Below are positions 60,950 to 64,000 of a stretch of 64,000 nt of DNA, piece after piece (the stretch's first letter is position 1; every line of letters begins with the position of its first letter). Source of the stretch: Candidatus Woesearchaeota archaeon (lineage in GTDB: Archaea; Nanobdellota; Nanobdellia; Woesearchaeales; UBA9642); contig BPGB01000002.1 of NCBI GenBank assembly GCA_026002815.1, positions 62,001-126,000 on the forward strand, in the 5' to 3' direction. The position numbers and the translations under genes are program-made. The notes beneath the pieces are model-generated. The model ran no database searches. It was not told the DNA's origin and saw nothing but the letters and a program-made list of their open reading frames with translations.

Positions 60950-62860
60950 ATGAGTTATATATGCCAAATATGTCGGAAAGACTTTAAAAGCCCTAAAGGA
61001 TTAGCAAAGCATGTGAACCAAAAACATAATATTTCATCTGAAGATTATTATGCACAATATATTAATTCTAATCCAATTCGATTTTGTCCATATTGTTTAG
61101 AATTGGATAATATAGAAACTCCATTAAGTTTTACTAATATCATCGAAGGATATAAGAAAACATGTAGAAAGCATTTGTATTTAAATGAAGAACGAGATCA
61201 AAAAATTAAAGAATCTTTAAGTAAATATGGTGGGGCTCCATTAAAAGATCCGAGAATTAAAGAGAAACAACAAAAAACATTAGAAGAACGATATGGAGTT
61301 AAAAATCCTTCTCAGGTAAAGGAATTTATAGAAAAAAGAAATAAAACTAGAGAATTAAAGAAAGAAGAAATTAGTAAAAATATTTCCCAAGCATTATGTA
61401 CTTCAGAAAAATTCAAAGAATCAGTTGAAAGAAAAAAGGAAACATTTTTAGAAAAGTATGGCGTAGATAATCCATCTAAATCGGATATAGTTAAGGAAAA
61501 AATTCGGCAAACGTTTTTAGAACGATATGGTGTAGAAGCGCCAATGCAAATAGATGAAATAAAAGAAAAAGCTAAGAAAACGAATTTGGAAAAGTATGGA
61601 GTTGAAAATCCTTTACAATCTGAAGTCATTAGGAAAAAAATTGAAAAAACAAATCTAAAAAAATACGGAGTTAAAAGCACATTATTAATTCCGGAAGTTA
61701 AAGAAAAAATTAAAAAAACTATGTTAAGGAAATATGGTGTAGATCGTTTTAGTAAAACAAAAGAATTTAGTCAGATAATAAAAAATAAAAATAAAGAACA
61801 ACTTTTTAAATATATGGATATTTTTCTTAAAGAAAATAATATTGAATTAATATCAGAATATACTAATGCGATAGACAAAAATCTAGAATTTAAATGTCTT
61901 ACATGTCAAAATAACTTTACTGATAAATGGTTTAATCTTAGGGCTAGAATTTATAAATGTCCTTATTGTGCTCCGGAATATGGAAAATCATCTATCGAAA
62001 ATGATATTTATGAATATATAAAAAGTTATATTGATGTTCCAATTCTAAGGAACGTTAGACCATTTGAAAATAATAGATTAGAATTAGATTTATATATTCC
62101 GGATTTTAATTTTGCAATTGAATTTAATGGTGTTTATTGGCATTCGGAATTTATAAGAAACAATAAAAATAGACATTTAATAAAAACCAGATTATGTGAA
62201 AAAGAAAATATTTCACTTTTTCATATATTTGATGATGAATGGTTATATAAACAAGATATTATTAAATCTATGATTTTAACCAAATTAAATCTTATTCAAA
62301 CAAAAATATTTGCGAGACATTGTATAATAGAAGAAATTTCATCATCAGAAATAAATCAATTTTATGAACAGAATCATTTACAAGGATATGCTTCTTATAA
62401 AGATCAAAAACATATTGTATTAAAATATAATAATGAAATTGTTTCAGCTATAACATTTAGTCAATCTCGATTTTCAAAACAATATGAATGGGAATTATTG
62501 AGATTTTGTAATCAAATAAATACAATTATTCCTGGTGGGTTAACTAGATTATTTAAATATTTTGTTAAAAATTATAATCCAACAAGTATTGTATGTTATT
62601 TAGAAAGACGATTAGGAATTCCATCAAAAGGATATGAATATTGTGGTTTTCAATTTAAAGAATTTACAAAACCGGGATATTGGTATGTGCATCCTAAAAA
62701 TAAATATCAAAGAGAATCTAGATTAAAATATCAAAAACATAAATTAGAAAAATTATTAGAATTTTTTGATCCAGAATTAACAGAAGAAGAGAATATGGAA
62801 TTAAATGGATACGCTAAAATTTGGGATTGTGGACAATATGTTTTAGAATGGTATAAATAA
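60950..62860 (+). CDS. Vsr-type homing endonuclease with KYGV repeats (636 aa)
   Basis: The track start (60899) is inside the upstream terminator. ATG at 60950 with TTGGAGAATTTTATT is preferred. The N-terminus is a C2H2 module (YICQICRKDFKSPKGLAKH). Residues about 75-290 are a run of repeats KYGVDNPSKSDIVKEKIRQTFLE (about six copies), DNA-contacting modules common in Hef-type homing endonucleases. A zinc ribbon (CLTCQNNF...CPYC) follows. Then comes the catalytic Vsr-like domain LELDLYIPDFNFAIEFNGVYWHSE with the acidic and Trp-His residues. The C-terminal about 180 residues are a less clear domain with a GLTRLFKYF segment. It stands tail to tail with the capsid gene. Confidence 0.88.
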   Translation: MSYICQICRKDFKSPKGLAKHVNQKHNISSEDYYAQYINSNPIRFCPYCLELDNIETPLSFTNIIEGYKKTCRKHLYLNEERDQKIKESLSKYGGAPLKDPRIKEKQQKTLEERYGVKNPSQVKEFIEKRNKTRELKKEEISKNISQALCTSEKFKESVERKKETFLEKYGVDNPSKSDIVKEKIRQTFLERYGVEAPMQIDEIKEKAKKTNLEKYGVENPLQSEVIRKKIEKTNLKKYGVKSTLLIPEVKEKIKKTMLRKYGVDRFSKTKEFSQIIKNKNKEQLFKYMDIFLKENNIELISEYTNAIDKNLEFKCLTCQNNFTDKWFNLRARIYKCPYCAPEYGKSSIENDIYEYIKSYIDVPILRNVRPFENNRLELDLYIPDFNFAIEFNGVYWHSEFIRNNKNRHLIKTRLCEKENISLFHIFDDEWLYKQDIIKSMILTKLNLIQTKIFARHCIIEEISSSEINQFYEQNHLQGYASYKDQKHIVLKYNNEIVSAITFSQSRFSKQYEWELLRFCNQINTIIPGGLTRLFKYFVKNYNPTSIVCYLERRLGIPSKGYEYCGFQFKEFTKPGYWYVHPKNKYQRESRLKYQKHKLEKLLEFFDPELTEEENMELNGYAKIWDCGQYVLEWYK

Positions 62861-62878
62861 TCTTTAAAAAAATTAGAT

Positions 62879-62921
62879 AAAAATTCCCCCCTAGCAAAAA
62901 TGCTAGGGGGGAATTTTTTTT
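62879..62921. terminator. Bidirectional terminator between homing endonuclease and capsid gene
   Basis: An 18-base left arm ending CCCCCCTAGCA pairs with TGCTAGGGGGG and its A/T flanks. T-runs occur on both sides, so it can end rightward and leftward transcripts. Confidence 0.85.
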
Positions 62922-62938
62922 GTCCTAAAAGCTAAATT

Positions 62939-64000
62939 TTAGCTTTCAGTAATGGTAAGGGTAGCAATACCAGCCGGACGCACAGTATTAGAAGCATAGC
63001 GACTTAAAATCGTAAGTGATGGGCGGCTACCCAGGGGGTAGGGGTGGAGAACTGCGGGCACATATGGGCAATACAGGTACACGCACTTAAGCTCTTCAAC
63101 GGGCTTATAAACGAGTACCATAGTACCCTGTGGCACCACGGCGCTGGTAAGGACTTTCCACTTACCACCGGCTACGGTAGCGGACCGATAGCCGAGGTCA
63201 CCATTCAGGCTTGAAGTGCCGGTATAATTGAAGCCCTGAAGGTCTTCAAGAATTGACACGTCAAGTGGGTTAGCCAGAATGGTATTGGCAGCGTCAATAT
63301 TCGTATCGGTGTATACCTGAGCAGAAAGCTTGTTCAGCACAGGAAGAATATTTTCGTGCCAATACTTAGTACCCCAGGTATAACCAGCGGGTGGGGTACG
63401 ATCGAAAGTACCTGAATGTGAAGCGCCGTTAAGAGTGCTGTTTGCGCTAATAAGCGCGTTTACGATTTCGCGGTCGATGTCAAGAGCGATCTGCTGACCA
63501 AGGATGTTTACGATCTCAGCCTGCATGGAAACGTCAAACAGAGCGCGCATATCTTGCTCAATATTGATGCTCCATTCAGCGGAGATCTGGCGATCCTTAG
63601 CATACAGACGGACCTTATCTACCACGAGGGTTACTTTTGAATTTACTTTATTCTCTTCCAGGCTGATTGTGGTTTTATAGTCGAACGCGGTAGCACCGCC
63701 GGTCGCACGAGCCTGTGAAGCTGACACAGTACCATTTAAGAAGTCAACCTTACCGGAAATCACGTCCGTATTACCGGAAGTGGGGAAGGTTACGCTAAAT
63801 GAGAAATGACCTTCTACAGCCACCTCTTCATTTACGGTTACGGTGTCGGTACCGTCAGTCACGCTTGTAATCGTGAAAGTACGGTTGAGATGAGCCTGAT
63901 CCTTGGTAAGAGAAGCAGCACCAAGAACGTCAAGAGTGTCATTCGTAGCAAACGTAAAAGTACCGGTAAGAGGAGTACCAGCGGTTGAACCACCGACTGA
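62939..64000 (-). CDS. Major capsid protein (T4 gp23/gp24 family), 5' part outside window
   Basis: The frame stays open beyond the track's GTG at 63862 to the right window edge, so the true start lies outside. The visible 353 residues carry the gp23-family C-terminal domain: RQISAEWSINIEQDMRALF, then a helix with QQIALDIDREIVNALI, and near the end YCPYVPAVLHPYPLG. It forms the capsid lattice. The DNA is much richer in G+C than the rest, with C- and G-ending codons. That suggests codon adaptation for very high expression, or recent acquisition. A leftward terminator follows the stop. A prohead cleavage site at the N-terminus cannot be checked here. Confidence 0.9.
   Translation of the reverse strand, partial: SVGGSTAGTPLTGTFTFATNDTLDVLGAASLTKDQAHLNRTFTITSVTDGTDTVTVNEEVAVEGHFSFSVTFPTSGNTDVISGKVDFLNGTVSASQARATGGATAFDYKTTISLEENKVNSKVTLVVDKVRLYAKDRQISAEWSINIEQDMRALFDVSMQAEIVNILGQQIALDIDREIVNALISANSTLNGASHSGTFDRTPPAGYTWGTKYWHENILPVLNKLSAQVYTDTNIDAANTILANPLDVSILEDLQGFNYTGTSSLNGDLGYRSATVAGGKWKVLTSAVVPQGTMVLVYKPVEELKCVYLYCPYVPAVLHPYPLGSRPSLTILSRYASNTVRPAGIATLTITES

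Noticed and set aside
1-64000. Insertion sequences, integrase or attachment sites
   Set aside because: No transposase, integrase or excisionase motifs and no flanking direct repeats that would bound a mobile element were seen; the only mobile elements supported are the intein and the endonuclease genes.

Overview
The window is part of the genome of a large tailed bacteriophage with a contractile tail (myovirus type). The evidence is a T4 gp18-like tail sheath gene, the 3' two thirds or so of a T4 gp23-like major capsid gene running off the right edge, a P2 gpI-like baseplate protein, at least nine long fibre or fibre-like genes, a two-component lysis module (M15 peptidase plus small membrane protein), and free-standing endonucleases. 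Most of the DNA is strongly AT-rich. The capsid gene, the sheath gene and two short rightward islands (about 630-880 and 3360-3630) are visibly richer in G+C. The host cannot be named from the sequence. Ribosome binding sites are of the strong AGGAGG type, and the composition of the capsid gene hints that the host is less AT-rich than the phage.

Layout. 1-3670: a HAD phosphatase gene (leftward), then a rightward cassette of small genes. This cassette holds a GC-rich 44-codon gene followed by stacked hairpins, two unknown proteins, four short proteins that look like diverged tandem paralogues, and a second GC-rich hairpin-laden gene. 3683-15191 (leftward): tail sheath, a virion protein, a small zinc ribbon, a papain-like cysteine peptidase interrupted by a mini-intein exactly at its catalytic site, a two-TM holin-like protein, a metallophosphoesterase, a 1267-aa baseplate/lectin protein and a Gly-Tyr repeat protein. 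15271-29737 (leftward): a tail-fibre locus of beta-helix proteins and His-x-His repeat fibres that share and exchange N- and C-terminal modules. 29856-35084 (leftward): a DUF192 protein, a PrsW/CPBP-like intramembrane protease, a YiiX-like permuted NlpC/P60 protein, three membrane/coiled-coil proteins, a Lys-rich virion-like protein and a FeeM-like GNAT acyltransferase. 35140-44259 (leftward): small structural proteins, YD-repeat and zinc-ribbon proteins, a degenerate NodB-like tail protein, two decoration or fibre-like proteins and the M15 lysis module. 44274-56822 (leftward): a giant Ig-like/collagen-like tail protein of over 2600 residues, split from its N-terminus by a frameshift at a G6 run, plus a second 1266-aa protein with the same N-terminal domain. 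56968-62860: rightward small genes (dCMP deaminase-like, zinc-finger and membrane proteins) and a large Vsr-type homing endonuclease that lies tail to tail with the major capsid gene at 62939-64000.

Regulation. Two recurrent intergenic elements stand out. On the leftward strand, GTGAGAACAAAGGGTTGATGGGG-like motifs occur seven times, nearly always in the leader of a leftward gene block. On the rightward strand, ATTCTATATATATAAC..A.TGAT-like elements occur four times in front of rightward genes. Leftward blocks end in intrinsic terminators near 3700, 15300 and 38185. Rightward blocks end near 870, 2985, 3660, 58150, 60910 and 62900. The most unusual points are the active-site intein, two apparent single-base frameshifts in fibre-type genes, the shuffled fibre modules, the tandem small-protein family, the hairpin-rich GC islands, and the phage-borne FeeM-like and PrsW-like enzymes.
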